From NCBI GenBank assembly GCA_017558825.1, contig JAFYTO010000011.1, positions 62,001 through 126,000 on the forward strand: 64,000 nucleotides of DNA. Direction: 5' to 3'. Below are positions 14,155 through 22,814 of this stretch, one piece after another. Numbering within the stretch: the first letter of the stretch is position 1; each line of letters begins with the position of its first letter. Source of the stretch: Clostridia bacterium (GTDB lineage: Bacteria; Bacillota; Clostridia; Christensenellales; Borkfalkiaceae). Made by a program: the position numbers and the translations under genes. The notes beneath the pieces were generated by a model that searched no databases, was not told the DNA's origin, and worked only from the letters and a program-made list of their open reading frames with translations.

Positions 14155-16935
14155 ATGACTGAAAAAGAAAGAAAACAAAAAGCAAAAGAATTTGCTGAAT
14201 ATTGGAAAGATAAAGGTTATGAAAAAGGCGAAAGTCAAAAGTTTTGGCTTTCCTTTCTCCGTGATATTTTAGGGGTTGAAAAATCCGAACAACTAATTGA
14301 GTTTGAAGAAACGGTTAAAGAAGAACATACAAAATTTATTGATGGTTGGATAGATTCAACAAAAGTATTGATTGAGCAAAAAAGTTCAAGCGTAAATTTA
14401 CGTATGCCTATAAAACAATCAGATGGCAGTTTGCTTACGCCATTTCAACAAGCCTTAAAGTATAACAATAGCAGACCATATAGCAAAAAAGCACGTTGGA
14501 TAATTACTTGCAACTTTCAAGAATTTTTAATTTATGATATGGAAAAACCTAATGGCGAACCTGAAAGTATTTTACTTAAGGATTTACCTAAAGAATGCTA
14601 TCGTTTGCAATTTATTGTAGAACAAAAAAGTGCATTGCTTCATAAAGAAGAACAAATTTCTATAAAAGCAGGCGAACTTGTAGGCGTTTTATATGAAGCA
14701 CTACTAAAACAATATAACGATAAAGATGAACAAGAATTAAAAAACCTTAACGAACTTTGTGTGCGCATAATTTTTTGTTTATACGCAGAAGATAGTGGTC
14801 TTTTTGGCGAAAGACTTGCTTTCCATAACTATTTGCAACAATTTTCAAGCAAAGACTTAAGGAATGCACTTACTAGACTTTTCAAAGTCCTTGATACGAA
14901 AATTGAAGAAAGGGAAAAATATTTGGATGAAGATTTAGCTAAATTCCCTTACGTTAATGGTGGTTTATTTTCTAACGAAAACTTAATAATCCCACAACTT
15001 ACTGATGAAATTCGCAATATTCTTTTAAGAGATGCAAGCGAAGATTTTGATTGGAGCGAAATTAGCCCAACAATTTTTGGCGCAGTATTTGAAAGCACGT
15101 TAAACCCTGAAACTCGTCGTAGTGGTGGCATGCATTATACGTCTATTGAAAATATCCATAAAGTTATAGACCCTCTTTTCTTAAATGATTTAAGTGAAGA
15201 ATTTGAAGAAATTAAAAATATAAAGGTAGATAAAACAAGAAATAATCGTTTAGAAGAATTTCAAACCAAGCTTGCAAACCTTAGTTTTTTAGACCCAGCA
15301 TGTGGTAGTGGCAACTTTTTGACCGAAACATATATTTCTTTAAGAAAATTAGAAAACGAAGTAATAAAATTAAAGCTTGGTCAAGGTGTTATGACCTTTT
15401 TAGATGACTTAATAAAAGTATCAATAGGTCAGTTTTATGGTATAGAAATTAACGACTTTGCTGTAACCGTTGCAAAAACAGCACTTTGGATTGCAGAAAG
15501 CCAAATGATGAAAGAAACGGAAGAAATCGTTAAAATGAATCTTGATTTCTTGCCGTTAAAATCTTATGCAAATATTATTGAAGGCAACGCTCTTCGTATT
15601 GATTGGGAAACAGTATGTCCTAAAGAAAAACTTTCTTACATAATGGGCAATCCACCGTTTATTGGATATTCACACCAAACGAAAGAACAAAAATGTGAGC
15701 TGTTAGAAGTTTTGAAAGTTGATGGAAAAACGATAAAAAATGCTGGCAAACTAGATTATGTTGTTGGATGGTATTACAAAGCTGTAGAATTTATAAAAGA
15801 AACAAAAATAGAATGTGCTTTTGTATCAACGAATTCAATTGCTCAAGGGGAACAACCGGAAGCAATATGGAAGCCATTATTAAAGGCAGTTGCCAAAAAT
15901 GATAAAAAAAGAACTTTATCTATAAACTTCGCTCATCAATCATTTAAATGGAAAAGTGAATCAACGGGACAGGCTGTTGTTCATTGTATAATAATTGGAT
16001 TTTCATTTGTTTCAAAAGAAAAAAGATTGTTATATAACGGCAATATAGTTAAAAAAGTAGATAATATTAATTTTTATTTATTACCAGCAGAAAATATCTT
16101 TATAGAAAAACGTTCCAAACCTCTTTGCTCGATTCCGGAAATGATGAACGGAAATAGACCTACAGATGATGGTGCATTAACTTTATCTAAAGAAGATTGT
16201 GAAAAACACTATTCAGTTTTGCCACAATATATTAAAAAATTTGTTGGTTCTAAGGAATATTTATACAATCAACAAAGGTTTTGTTTTTGGGTTAATAAAA
16301 ATAATCTGCTAGAAGTTAAAAATGATAAATTTGCTATGGAAAGATTCTCATTGTGTAGAGAATTCCGTCTAAAAAGCACAAAAGAAGGAACTCGAAAATG
16401 TGCAGATACTCCTTATCTTTTCCAAGAGATAAGACAACCAGATAATGAATATATTGTTTTGCCTGTTACTACTTCAGAACAACGAAAATACATACCTATT
16501 GGATATTTGAATAAAGACTCAATTTGCAGTAACGCACTTATGATAGTGCCAAATGCGAACATTTATCATTTTGGAATTCTTATTTCAAATGTCCATATGG
16601 CATGGATGCGTGCTTTTACAGGGCGATTGGAAATGAGATATCAGTATTCAGCATCAGTAATATACAACAATTTCCCTTGGTGTGAACCTACCGAAGAACA
16701 AAAATTAAAAATAAAGCAAACAGCACAAGCAATTTTAGATGCAAGAAAATTATATCAAAATTATTCTCTTTCGGAGTTGTATGGCAGTGAAATGTGGTTA
16801 TATCCTGAATTGTTAAAAGCCCACCAAGCAAACGACAAAGCAGTAATGGAAGCATACGGGTTTTCAATCAAAATGACCGAAAGCGAATGTGTTGCTGAGC
16901 TTATGAAAATGTATCAAAAATTAACAAGCAAATAA
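14155..16935 (+). CDS. MmeI-like single-chain restriction-modification enzyme (type IIG/IIL)
   Basis: The 926-residue protein has the MmeI domain order. The N-terminal nuclease shows WIDSTKVLIEQKS, with Asp67, Glu74 and Lys76 as a PD-(D/E)xK-type site. A helical linker follows (to ~residue 330), then an N6-adenine methyltransferase with SAM motif I DPACGSGNFL (from Asp380) and catalytic NPPF (from Asn499), then a target-recognition region (~620-850) and a C-terminal helical part. One polypeptide would both methylate one strand and cut at a distance, so no separate specificity subunit is needed and none is encoded here. It is the second gene of the island operon, 11 nt after the Fic gene and 15 nt before AbiH. 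Its length fits the family. Confidence 0.85.
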   Translation: MTEKERKQKAKEFAEYWKDKGYEKGESQKFWLSFLRDILGVEKSEQLIEFEETVKEEHTKFIDGWIDSTKVLIEQKSSSVNLRMPIKQSDGSLLTPFQQALKYNNSRPYSKKARWIITCNFQEFLIYDMEKPNGEPESILLKDLPKECYRLQFIVEQKSALLHKEEQISIKAGELVGVLYEALLKQYNDKDEQELKNLNELCVRIIFCLYAEDSGLFGERLAFHNYLQQFSSKDLRNALTRLFKVLDTKIEEREKYLDEDLAKFPYVNGGLFSNENLIIPQLTDEIRNILLRDASEDFDWSEISPTIFGAVFESTLNPETRRSGGMHYTSIENIHKVIDPLFLNDLSEEFEEIKNIKVDKTRNNRLEEFQTKLANLSFLDPACGSGNFLTETYISLRKLENEVIKLKLGQGVMTFLDDLIKVSIGQFYGIEINDFAVTVAKTALWIAESQMMKETEEIVKMNLDFLPLKSYANIIEGNALRIDWETVCPKEKLSYIMGNPPFIGYSHQTKEQKCELLEVLKVDGKTIKNAGKLDYVVGWYYKAVEFIKETKIECAFVSTNSIAQGEQPEAIWKPLLKAVAKNDKKRTLSINFAHQSFKWKSESTGQAVVHCIIIGFSFVSKEKRLLYNGNIVKKVDNINFYLLPAENIFIEKRSKPLCSIPEMMNGNRPTDDGALTLSKEDCEKHYSVLPQYIKKFVGSKEYLYNQQRFCFWVNKNNLLEVKNDKFAMERFSLCREFRLKSTKEGTRKCADTPYLFQEIRQPDNEYIVLPVTTSEQRKYIPIGYLNKDSICSNALMIVPNANIYHFGILISNVHMAWMRAFTGRLEMRYQYSASVIYNNFPWCEPTEEQKLKIKQTAQAILDARKLYQNYSLSELYGSEMWLYPELLKAHQANDKAVMEAYGFSIKMTESECVAELMKMYQKLTSK

Positions 16936-16950
16936 CAAAGGAGAAAACAA

Positions 16951-17997
16951 GTGAATATTGTTTATTTATTAGGAAATGGATTTGATATAAATATTGGAAT
17001 GGATACTCGATACTCGGATTTTTATAAATTCTACAACAATGTTTCTACAAGTAATGAAAAAATTAAGAAATTGAAAAATTCTATCAGAGAATATATGCGT
17101 AAAAAGGAGAACAATGAAGAAATAACTACCGAAGAAGTTAATTGGTCTGATTTAGAGCTTGCGTTAGGAAAATATTGTAAAGAATTTAATAATATAGAAG
17201 ATTTTGAAGAAGTCTATAATGACTTAGTTGATAATCTTGGCGAGTATATAGAAAGTGAAGAAAACTTATACGATTTTGCTTTACAAGATAAAACTAAGTT
17301 ACAACGAGACTTGTTAACTCCGCATCATTTTTTAACTGAAACAGATGGTGAATTTATTACTAATTATTTTAGAAGCATGAAAGAATATTGGTATGTAAGT
17401 ATTTGCACCTTCAATTACACACGAAGTGTAGAACGTCTTTTAGGTTATAACGAAGGGCAAATGAGCCTACTTTTAAATATGCATAATTATTCATCTTTTT
17501 TACAAGATATTCAACATGTTCATGGATATACAAACAGTAGAATGATATTAGGTGTAAATGATGAAAGTCAAGTCGACAATATGGAACTATTGAAGAATCG
17601 CTATTTTAAGCAAGATATTATTAAGAGTGAATGTAATAAAGCTCAAAAAACTTTACACGTGAAGAAATGCGAAAACATGATAAATAGAGCTCATATTATT
17701 TGTTTATATGGGCTTTCAATAGGTGATACGGATAATATTTGGTGGCAAAAAATAGCCGAAGCAATGGTGAGAAATGGTTCTAAACTGTTAATTTTTTATC
17801 ATTCAACCAAAATTACTTCTGCACGCAGGAGTCATAAAAGACAGCAAGTTGAAGATGAGGTTGTGGAGAATTTTTTATCCAAATCTAATTTAAGTGATGA
17901 AAAAAAGCAGAAAATTCGCCCAAATATTTTCGTTTCAATAAATTCGAATATCTTTAATTTCAAGTTGAAAAAACTTCCACAAGAAAAAGTGGGTTAA
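16951..17997 (+). CDS. AbiH-family abortive infection protein
   Basis: The 348-residue product starts with the AbiH signature YLLGNGFDINIGMDTRYSDF (residues 5-24). FNYT in the middle, VHG and LYGLSIGDTDNIWW near the C-terminus are the other conserved blocks of this family, which has a SIR2/Rossmann-like core thought to bind a nucleotide. AbiH aborts phage development in Lactococcus; the enzymatic step is not known to me. The start is GTG with an AAGGAG site 8 nt upstream. It is the third and last gene of the island operon. A long inverted repeat terminator lies ~150 nt downstream. Confidence 0.85.
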   Translation: MNIVYLLGNGFDINIGMDTRYSDFYKFYNNVSTSNEKIKKLKNSIREYMRKKENNEEITTEEVNWSDLELALGKYCKEFNNIEDFEEVYNDLVDNLGEYIESEENLYDFALQDKTKLQRDLLTPHHFLTETDGEFITNYFRSMKEYWYVSICTFNYTRSVERLLGYNEGQMSLLLNMHNYSSFLQDIQHVHGYTNSRMILGVNDESQVDNMELLKNRYFKQDIIKSECNKAQKTLHVKKCENMINRAHIICLYGLSIGDTDNIWWQKIAEAMVRNGSKLLIFYHSTKITSARRSHKRQQVEDEVVENFLSKSNLSDEKKQKIRPNIFVSINSNIFNFKLKKLPQEKVG

Positions 17998-18150
17998 AAC
18001 ATTAAACTTTTTAAATTTCTATACAGTCCCAACTCAAACTTGTTTAGCCATATCGGGAGGGTTGTAGAGTCCTAAAAAGTAAAATCTTTTGGGGTGGGCT
18101 AAATTGTTCTCCGAAAATATCTAGTTTTGCATACTACATGCTCAGCCAAT

Positions 18151-18183
18151 AAACCCAAAAGCAACTTGCTTTTGGGTTTTTAT
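18151..18183 (+). terminator. terminator of the defence island operon
   Basis: A near-continuous palindrome pairs AAACCCAAAAGCAA (18151-18164) with TTGCTTTTGGGTTT (18166-18179), followed by T's. The 150 nt between AbiH and this site hold no gene that I can support. Confidence 0.85.
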
Positions 18184-18231
18184 TTACACTAAAACTTTAA
18201 TTAAGTAGAGCAAAAATGTTCATAAGTGAAC

Positions 18232-18260
18232 TTGCAATTTTTTACGTGTTGAGTTATAAT
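18232..18260 (+). promoter_or_regulatory. promoter of the amidohydrolase-MBL operon
   Basis: TTGCAA (18232-18237), 17-bp spacer, TATAAT (18255-18260). AAGGAG at 18278-18283 decides the GTG start at 18292. Confidence 0.75.
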
Positions 18261-18291
18261 AATAACACTTGTTTTATAAGGAGTTTAGATT

Positions 18292-19473
18292 GTGAGCGTT
18301 AATTTTAATATTTCAACATTAAAAAGCCAAGCGGAGCAAATAAGCGAGCAAATTATTGGGTATAGAAGGTTATTTCACCAAATACCCGAACTTAAAATGG
18401 AAACGATTTTAACGGAGCAAAACATTGTTAAAATTTTAAAAGATTTAGGTGTAACGGAAGTTAAGCAAGGCGTTGGTGGGCACGGTGTTATTGCCATAAT
18501 TCGTGGCACGCAAGGCGGTAAAACAATAGGTGTTAGGGCAGACTGTGACGGCTTGCCTATTAAGGAAGAAACCGACCTTCCTTTTAAATCAACTAACGGC
18601 AATATGCACGCTTGTGGGCACGACGTTCATACCGCAACAGCCCTTGGCGCAATTCAACTTATAATGCAAAATAAAGAGCATTTAAAATATGACGTAAAAT
18701 TCATTTTTCAACCTTATGAAGAAGGTGGTGGCGGTGCTAAACTTATGATAGAAGACGGGGCTATGCAAAACCCCGCCGTTGACGAAATTATTGCTATGCA
18801 CGTCCACGTTAAACCAAATGAAAATTATGCAGTGGGCGACGTGCTTGTATCAAGTGAGCCAACGTCCGCCGGCATATACTCATACGAAGCAACATTTGAA
18901 GGAAAGCAAGCGCACGTTTGCGAGTCTTTTACAGCAATTAACTCCGTTCACGCGGCTTGTACTGCAGTTGCGGAAATTGCAAAAATATCAAAATCAAACA
19001 AAGATATTGTTAACGCAATTACGCTTGCACACGGTGGCGTTAGGAATAATATTATTCCTAAAAGTTGCACCATTGCCGGTTCAATACGCGCGTTTGACGC
19101 TAAACTCCATAACGGTGCTATAGCAAAGTTTAACCAAATTGTAAACGAAAGCGCAAGCAAGTTTGGGTGCACGGTTAGCGTTAAAAAAACTACTGACCTT
19201 GTGCCTATGAACATTAACAAAACCGTGTATGAAAAGTTTAAAAATATAGTAAATAATATGTTCCCTGCGCGCGGTGCGGTGGAGCTTGTTGATAGAGATT
19301 TAATTGGCGAAGATTTTGCAACTTTTTCAAATTTAGCGCCTGCAACGCACTTCTTTTTACACGCAAAACCGCAAGGCGAATACTACCCATTACACAACGC
19401 AAAATTTGACGTTGACGAAAGCGTTTTACATAAGGCAAGTGCAGTTTTAGCCGCCTTTGCTTTATATAACTAA
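18292..19473 (+). CDS. M20-family amidohydrolase (N-acyl-amino-acid or hippurate hydrolase type)
   Basis: The 393-residue protein shows the M20D pattern: VRADCDGLPIKEETDLPF, then HACGHDVHTATALG, the acidic general base in FQPYEEGGGGAK, MHVH, and the dimerisation-domain block VHAACTAVAEIAKI. His and Asp of HACGHDVHT plus the EE pair bind two zinc ions. Relatives remove acyl groups from amino acids, or open indole-acetyl or peptidoglycan-derived amides. The start is GTG, supported by the AAGGAG site; the downstream sequence has no better Met nearby. It forms an operon with the MBL-fold gene, 11 nt apart. The natural substrate is not deducible. Confidence 0.9.
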   Translation: MSVNFNISTLKSQAEQISEQIIGYRRLFHQIPELKMETILTEQNIVKILKDLGVTEVKQGVGGHGVIAIIRGTQGGKTIGVRADCDGLPIKEETDLPFKSTNGNMHACGHDVHTATALGAIQLIMQNKEHLKYDVKFIFQPYEEGGGGAKLMIEDGAMQNPAVDEIIAMHVHVKPNENYAVGDVLVSSEPTSAGIYSYEATFEGKQAHVCESFTAINSVHAACTAVAEIAKISKSNKDIVNAITLAHGGVRNNIIPKSCTIAGSIRAFDAKLHNGAIAKFNQIVNESASKFGCTVSVKKTTDLVPMNINKTVYEKFKNIVNNMFPARGAVELVDRDLIGEDFATFSNLAPATHFFLHAKPQGEYYPLHNAKFDVDESVLHKASAVLAAFALYN

Positions 19474-19484
19474 AAGGTAAAATT

Positions 19485-20351
19485 ATGGATTTGGGAATAT
19501 ACTCTAAGCCGTATAATGAAGTAGAAAAAATCATTATAGAAAACTGCAAAAATTACCGTGAAAACCCCGGCATTTCATATCTAAAACCATTTAAAATTGT
19601 TGGCAATCTTTATTACGTTGGCGACAAAAAGGTGTGCGCTCATTTAATTGATACGGGCAGCGGTTTAATACTTTTTGACGCGGGTTACGAGCACACTACT
19701 TACTTGCTTGAAAACTCTATTGAAGAGGCAGGATTTAATTTAAAAGATATCAAATGGCTTATAATTTCTCACGGCCATTTTGACCATTTTGGTGCGTGCA
19801 ACAGGTTTCGCACGCTTTACGGCGTAAAAACTTTTATGAGTAAAAAAGATTGCCAAATGCTTAGAGAAAACGAAGCCTCGGGCTTACTTGATATGTATAA
19901 AAACCCAAACGCAACCTTGCCTATTATTGACTATGAGTTTGACGATGGCGAAATTTTAAAACTTGGCAATACTCAAATAAAATGCGTGCTTTCACCGGGG
20001 CATTCACAAGGCACAACGTCATTTTTCTTTGACGTTTTTGACGGGGCTAAAACATATAAAGTTGGCTATTTTGGCGGCGTTGGGTTTTTAACTTTATACA
20101 ACGATTTTTTAAAAAAATATAACCAGCCTTTAAGTTTGCGCAGTGATTTTTTAAACACGCTAAACAGCCTTAAAGGAATAAAGGTTGATATAACGCTTGG
20201 CAACCACCCCGTTCACAACCACACGCTTGAAAAGTTAGATAAAATGCTAAAAAATGCGGGCGACAACCCGTTTATAAACGCAAGTGAGTGGGATGAGAAT
20301 TTAGAGATTTTAAAAGAGCAATATTTAGAATTTATTAAAAACGATAAGTAA
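19485..20351 (+). CDS. MBL-fold metallohydrolase
   Basis: The 288-residue protein has the metallo-beta-lactamase motif HGHFDHFGA (residues ~95-103), the preceding strand LIDTGSGLILFDAGY, the third-ligand SPGHSQGTTSF (residues ~166-176) and a last ligand near GNHPVHNH. Both zinc sites look intact. The layout resembles subclass-B3-like or lactonase-like hydrolases but has no signal peptide, so it acts in the cytoplasm. It follows the M20 hydrolase by 11 nt, suggesting a shared catabolic or detoxifying substrate containing an amide and an ester or lactone. The specificity is unknown. Confidence 0.82.
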   Translation: MDLGIYSKPYNEVEKIIIENCKNYRENPGISYLKPFKIVGNLYYVGDKKVCAHLIDTGSGLILFDAGYEHTTYLLENSIEEAGFNLKDIKWLIISHGHFDHFGACNRFRTLYGVKTFMSKKDCQMLRENEASGLLDMYKNPNATLPIIDYEFDDGEILKLGNTQIKCVLSPGHSQGTTSFFFDVFDGAKTYKVGYFGGVGFLTLYNDFLKKYNQPLSLRSDFLNTLNSLKGIKVDITLGNHPVHNHTLEKLDKMLKNAGDNPFINASEWDENLEILKEQYLEFIKNDK

Positions 20352-20396
20352 AACCATTAAGCCACGCACTAAAAAATTGTGAAAAACTGTTTTGTA

Positions 20397-20425
20397 TTGA
20401 CAGTATAATTATGACGTGTTAAAAT
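20397..20425 (+). promoter_or_regulatory. promoter of the small membrane peptide gene
   Basis: TTGACA (20397-20402), 17-bp spacer, TAAAAT (20420-20425). ATGGAGG lies 8 nt before the ATG at 20453. Confidence 0.7.
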
Positions 20426-20452
20426 TTAAAAAAATAGATGGAGGACTTAAAA

Positions 20453-20563
20453 ATGATGGTTGCATGTTCTTCTGCCGTAAGTATTCTTCCTTTACTTATA
20501 GGCTTAACTGTAGTGGCTGTTACAAGATATACTGTTAAACTAATAAAAAACAAAAAAATGTAA
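20453..20563 (+). CDS. 36-residue single-pass membrane peptide
   Basis: This short gene has complete expression signals: a promoter, a strong ribosome binding site (GGAGG), an ATG, a TAA at 20561-20563 and a perfect terminator. The peptide is MMVACSSAVSI followed by a hydrophobic stretch (LPLLIGLTVVAV, about residues 9-24) and a basic tail TRYTVKLIKNKKM. It should insert as one transmembrane helix with a cytoplasmic C-terminus. Its size and charge pattern are those of type I toxin peptides or small regulatory membrane proteins. It lies immediately before the ten-gene operon but is transcriptionally separate. No antisense RNA gene was identified. Confidence 0.65.
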   Translation: MMVACSSAVSILPLLIGLTVVAVTRYTVKLIKNKKM

Positions 20564-20590
20564 AAAATAAAATAAGAAAATTTGGGCAAA

Positions 20591-20627
20591 TAATGCACTC
20601 ATCACAAGATGAGTGCATTATTTTATT
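20591..20627 (+). terminator. strong terminator after the small membrane peptide
   Basis: A perfect 13-bp stem (20591-20603 with 20608-20620) with an ACAA loop, followed by TTTTATTATA. It isolates the peptide gene from the operon downstream. Confidence 0.88.
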
Positions 20628-20715
20628 ATAAAAAATTTTTTTAATGCGTGAAAAAATTTATGAAAAATCTAATTATAAGCGTAAAAAAGGCTTAAAATAT
20701 AGCCAAAAGCAGCGT

Positions 20716-20737
20716 TTATATATAAATTTATATATAA
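20716..20737. promoter_or_regulatory. 22-bp perfect AT-only palindrome upstream of the ten-gene operon
   Basis: The 11-base arm TTATATATAAA is followed directly by its reverse complement with no spacer. It lies 25 bp upstream of the -35 box of the operon promoter, a usual place for an activator or an upstream repressor site. A chance AT-rich cruciform cannot be ruled out. Confidence 0.45.
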
Positions 20738-20762
20738 GTTTTCCCTATATTATTGCAAATAC

Positions 20763-20791
20763 TTGCATAATGGCACTTTTTTTGATATAAT
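20763..20791 (+). promoter_or_regulatory. promoter of the ten-gene ATPase/helicase operon
   Basis: TTGCAT (20763-20768), 17-bp spacer, perfect TATAAT (20786-20791). This gives a leader of ~55 nt to the ATG at 20854. It is the only convincing promoter I see before the terminator at 42343. Confidence 0.7.
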
Positions 20792-20853
20792 TTGACATAT
20801 TGAGCTTGTCTATACTTTTACATTACAACATTGCAATGCTCATAGAGGAAAAG

Positions 20854-22794
20854 ATGGAAAAAGTTTTAAACATAGCGCTAGACCTTGGCGGAGATACTAT
20901 AAAAATAGCATTTGCTTTTGATGATGATTTTTTAAAAACTACTTATGGCAAATTTTCGTGCAAAAGCAAACTTACTCAAATAGCTATTCCTGCAATAGGT
21001 TATTATAGCGAAGATGAAGACAAATGGTATTATGGTGACCAAATTGCAAAACAAAGCGATTCTTTTGTAACAGTAGTCAAAATAAAAAGTTTAATATCGC
21101 TACTTACAAAGCAAGAGAGTAGCATTTGGCAAAGAAATAAAAACTATTACTATAACGAGCATTATTTTCCAAAATTCTACTTTCCAGTAAGAAAGAGAAT
21201 GTTAGATGATTTTGGAAAGATGGTTGCCAGCGATATGACTTTTACTTGTGAGCGATATACTCCACAAGAAATATGCAAAGATTTTTTTAATTATATAAAA
21301 GACCTTGTTGACAAAAGATGCGCCGAATTAAATATGGCTCGTGGGACAGAATTTTCTTCTTATAGAATTTCCGTAATACACCCGTCTAGCGTGGGAGATG
21401 AATATTTACACGAACTCTCTTATTTAGTTCAAAAGTCTTTTGGCGTAAAGCCTTTTAAAATTATAAATTCAACAAAAGCCCTTTCTATTTATGCGTTCCA
21501 TAGAGGTGCTGTTAGAAATAACGAAAGTTTCTTAGTTTTTGATATGGGCGAAGAAGAAATTTCAGTTACTAGAACAGGATTTATAAATAATCAAATATTC
21601 GTTGATGGTGTAGAAGGGCATAACGAGCCTTTGCAATTAGGCGGTATAGACGTTGACCAGGCTATAGTTGAAAATATTTACAAGTCAATTGCTGATAGGG
21701 AAACAATAGGCTCTCCTTCTGCCGGAAAAAAAGGGCATATCTTTGAACGTGGCGTTTTTGGCAAACAATATTTGTTAATGAAGGACGTAAAAAAAGCCAA
21801 GGTGATTCTAGGCAAGCCTTTAAAGGAAGATAGTTTTTTTAGTAATGGTGTTCCAGTTACGCTTGGCTGGGAGTTGTTTATTCAAAAAAGATTTACTAGG
21901 GAAGACTTTAAAAATAGTATGGGTTACCCAACTAATTCAGGCGTTGCTGAAAAGATTTGTGACTATATTATAAAAGAGGTTACTAGACCTATAAATCATG
22001 ACGTAAAAAAGATATTTTTATCAGGTGGAATCGCGGAAACTTATTGCCTAGTTGAATATATTTGCGAACAACTTAAATATAGGGCTCCAGATGTTAAGGT
22101 TTGCACTTTTGACAACTGTGTTTATGAAGGCGACGATTTTACAATTCTTTCTCATGAAGACTCCGTTTTTGCCGCAGCGATAGGAGGCGCTATAGTTGCA
22201 CTTAAGAATATTGAGATTAAAACAATTCTTTCATTGTCTTATGCAACTTGGGCGATTATAGACAATATTAAATGCCTTTCAATTTTTGCAGAGCGTGGCG
22301 AAATAATTGACGGAGGAAGAAGATTTGTTAACAAGTATCACGTTGGACAGTATGGTGTTTTGGAAGGAGAAGAGTTGTTCTCAACTTATCTTTCAAAAGC
22401 CGATATAGCAAAGAACGTTGGTAAAGGGAAATGGAATTATACTGATAGCGGAGGCTTAATTATAGGCGAAGATAATACCGTAGAAAGAAGCAGGGCGCAT
22501 CGCGACTTTGATTTGAGAGTGGTTTCCGGCGGAAAAGACGGAAAAATAATTTTTAGGCACAATGGCAAGCAATGTAGAATTATAACGGATTATAAAATAG
22601 GTTTTGAAGAAGGTATTATGGTAGATTCAAAAGGCGTTGCCACTCCTATTTTGAGAAATATAACTCCCAAGGGGGTATTAGTGAGAATACTTTACTTAAA
22701 CGTTTCAGGTTACAGTAGTGAAAATGTGGTTGATGCATCTAGCATAGAGATTGTTCCAGTGGGGCTTAAGGGCTTTGTAACGGTTCAAGATTAA
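20854..22794 (+). CDS. HSP70/actin-fold ATPase with a divergent C-terminus (operon gene 1)
   Basis: The 646-residue protein has the three ATP-binding signatures of the HSP70/actin superfamily: phosphate-1 LDLGGDTIKIAF (residues ~8-19), phosphate-2 VFDMGEEEISVTR around Asp230, and the adenosine motif LSGGIAET (from ~389). A large insertion lies between phosphate-1 and phosphate-2. After ~residue 475 there is a beta-rich segment (YATWAIIDNIK, later GGKDGKIIFRHNGK) that takes the place of the DnaK substrate-binding domain but is not recognisably homologous. I chose ATG 20854 (after AGAGGAAAAG) over upstream starts that lack a ribosome binding site. It is the first gene of the operon. It may act as a chaperone-like or filament-forming switch for the other components; its partners are not known. 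Confidence 0.75.
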   Translation: MEKVLNIALDLGGDTIKIAFAFDDDFLKTTYGKFSCKSKLTQIAIPAIGYYSEDEDKWYYGDQIAKQSDSFVTVVKIKSLISLLTKQESSIWQRNKNYYYNEHYFPKFYFPVRKRMLDDFGKMVASDMTFTCERYTPQEICKDFFNYIKDLVDKRCAELNMARGTEFSSYRISVIHPSSVGDEYLHELSYLVQKSFGVKPFKIINSTKALSIYAFHRGAVRNNESFLVFDMGEEEISVTRTGFINNQIFVDGVEGHNEPLQLGGIDVDQAIVENIYKSIADRETIGSPSAGKKGHIFERGVFGKQYLLMKDVKKAKVILGKPLKEDSFFSNGVPVTLGWELFIQKRFTREDFKNSMGYPTNSGVAEKICDYIIKEVTRPINHDVKKIFLSGGIAETYCLVEYICEQLKYRAPDVKVCTFDNCVYEGDDFTILSHEDSVFAAAIGGAIVALKNIEIKTILSLSYATWAIIDNIKCLSIFAERGEIIDGGRRFVNKYHVGQYGVLEGEELFSTYLSKADIAKNVGKGKWNYTDSGGLIIGEDNTVERSRAHRDFDLRVVSGGKDGKIIFRHNGKQCRIITDYKIGFEEGIMVDSKGVATPILRNITPKGVLVRILYLNVSGYSSENVVDASSIEIVPVGLKGFVTVQD

Positions 22795-22814
22795 ACTTAT
22801 AGGAGAGACATATT

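Noticed and set aside
18001-18150. tRNA- or att-like remnant ending in CTCAGCCA near the right edge of the defence island
   Set aside because: Only the last few bases resemble a tRNA 3' end; I could not form an acceptor or T stem, and no longer match to the tRNA-Gln 3' end is visible.
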